In this document: piece by piece, positions 13,879-14,078 of the stretch
How the letters are laid out: each line of letters starts with the position of its first letter
How positions within the stretch are numbered: the stretch's first letter is position 1
NCBI GenBank assembly: GCA_937920255.1
Contig: CALDSL010000415.1
Coordinates: 1-14,078 of the forward strand
DNA: 14,078 bases
Reading direction: 5' to 3'
DNA from: an uncultured Anaerolineaceae bacterium
Lineage (GTDB): Bacteria > Chloroflexota > Anaerolineae > Anaerolineales > Anaerolineaceae
The notes under the pieces: generated by a model
The model's input: only the letters and a program-made list of their open reading frames with translations
Databases searched by the model: none
What the model was told of the DNA's origin: nothing
Program-made: the position numbers and the translations under genes

Positions 13879-14078
13879 ATTCGAATCCCCCCGCCTCGAT
13901 GGAGAGGATTGAAACGAGGACGTATCCCGCCTTATCTTCCGCACTGCGGTAAGATTCGAATCCCCCCGCCTCGATGGAGAGGATTGAAACAAACACGGGA
14001 TTTCATAGTTGCCTCCTTGGGGCAAGAATTCGAATCCCCCCGCCTCGCTGGAGAGGATTGAAACAACCTTCCCAGGAC
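13879..14078 (+). CRISPR. CRISPR array 2 (leader end; continues beyond the window)
   Basis: Three copies of the same 37-nt repeat as array 1 start at 13879, 13954 and 14028, with spacers of 38 and 37 nt and a third spacer beginning at 14065. The third repeat has one A-to-C change (CTCGCTGG instead of CTCGATGG). Orientation matches array 1, and a promoter lies directly upstream, so the first spacers here are probably the newest. Cas6 from the adjacent operon should process both arrays. Confidence 0.97.

Noticed and set aside
13762..14061. Open frame over the leader and first repeats of array 2
   Set aside because: Runs through promoter and CRISPR repeats; no ribosome binding site or family resemblance.

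Overview
The window is a nearly complete type III-D CRISPR-Cas locus, lying between two arrays that share the same 37-nt repeat. The organism cannot be named from sequence alone. The GC-rich cas genes, the palindromic mini-insert in array 1 and the csx10/csx19/csx15 gene set are compatible with a Chloroflexota-like (Anaerolineae or related) or cyanobacterium-like bacterium, but this is inference. No rRNA, tRNA, integrase, transposase or adaptation gene (cas1/cas2) is visible.

Layout. (a) 1-790: trailer end of CRISPR array 1, transcribed rightward, with a palindromic insert at 642-700 and a degenerate last repeat. (b) 791-1160: a gene-free stretch with a short terminator, a dyad and a sigma70-like promoter. 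(c) 1161-9546: six tightly packed genes for the effector complex: cas10 (no HD domain, intact GGDD), a single Cas7/Csm3-like RAMP, Csx10 (Cas5-type RAMP with a long helical C-terminus), a tandem double Cas7, Csx19, and a large TIGR03986-type RAMP with a glycine-rich tail. (d) 9643-12401: a stand-alone CARF-domain protein and a protein of 654 residues with about six C-terminal membrane helices. (e) 12411-13666: cas6 and csx15. (f) 13667-13878: leader of array 2, with several dyads and an extended -10 promoter. (g) 13879-14078: start of array 2, continuing beyond the window.

How the parts probably work together. Cas6 would cut transcripts of both arrays into crRNAs carrying the ATTGAAAC 5' tag. 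Cas10, four Cas7 units and Csx10 would assemble with Csx19 into an RNA-targeting complex with fixed subunit order, resembling the Synechocystis III-Dv complex but with less gene fusion. Target binding should turn on Cas10 cyclic-oligoadenylate (cOA) synthesis, since GGDD is intact, while the missing HD domain argues against Cas10 DNA cleavage. The CARF protein and Csx15 are candidate cOA binders or ring nucleases. The neighbouring membrane protein is the only visible candidate for a cell-level effector and is the most novel part of the locus. No HEPN, PD-(D/E)XK or other recognisable nuclease effector was found among the accessory genes.
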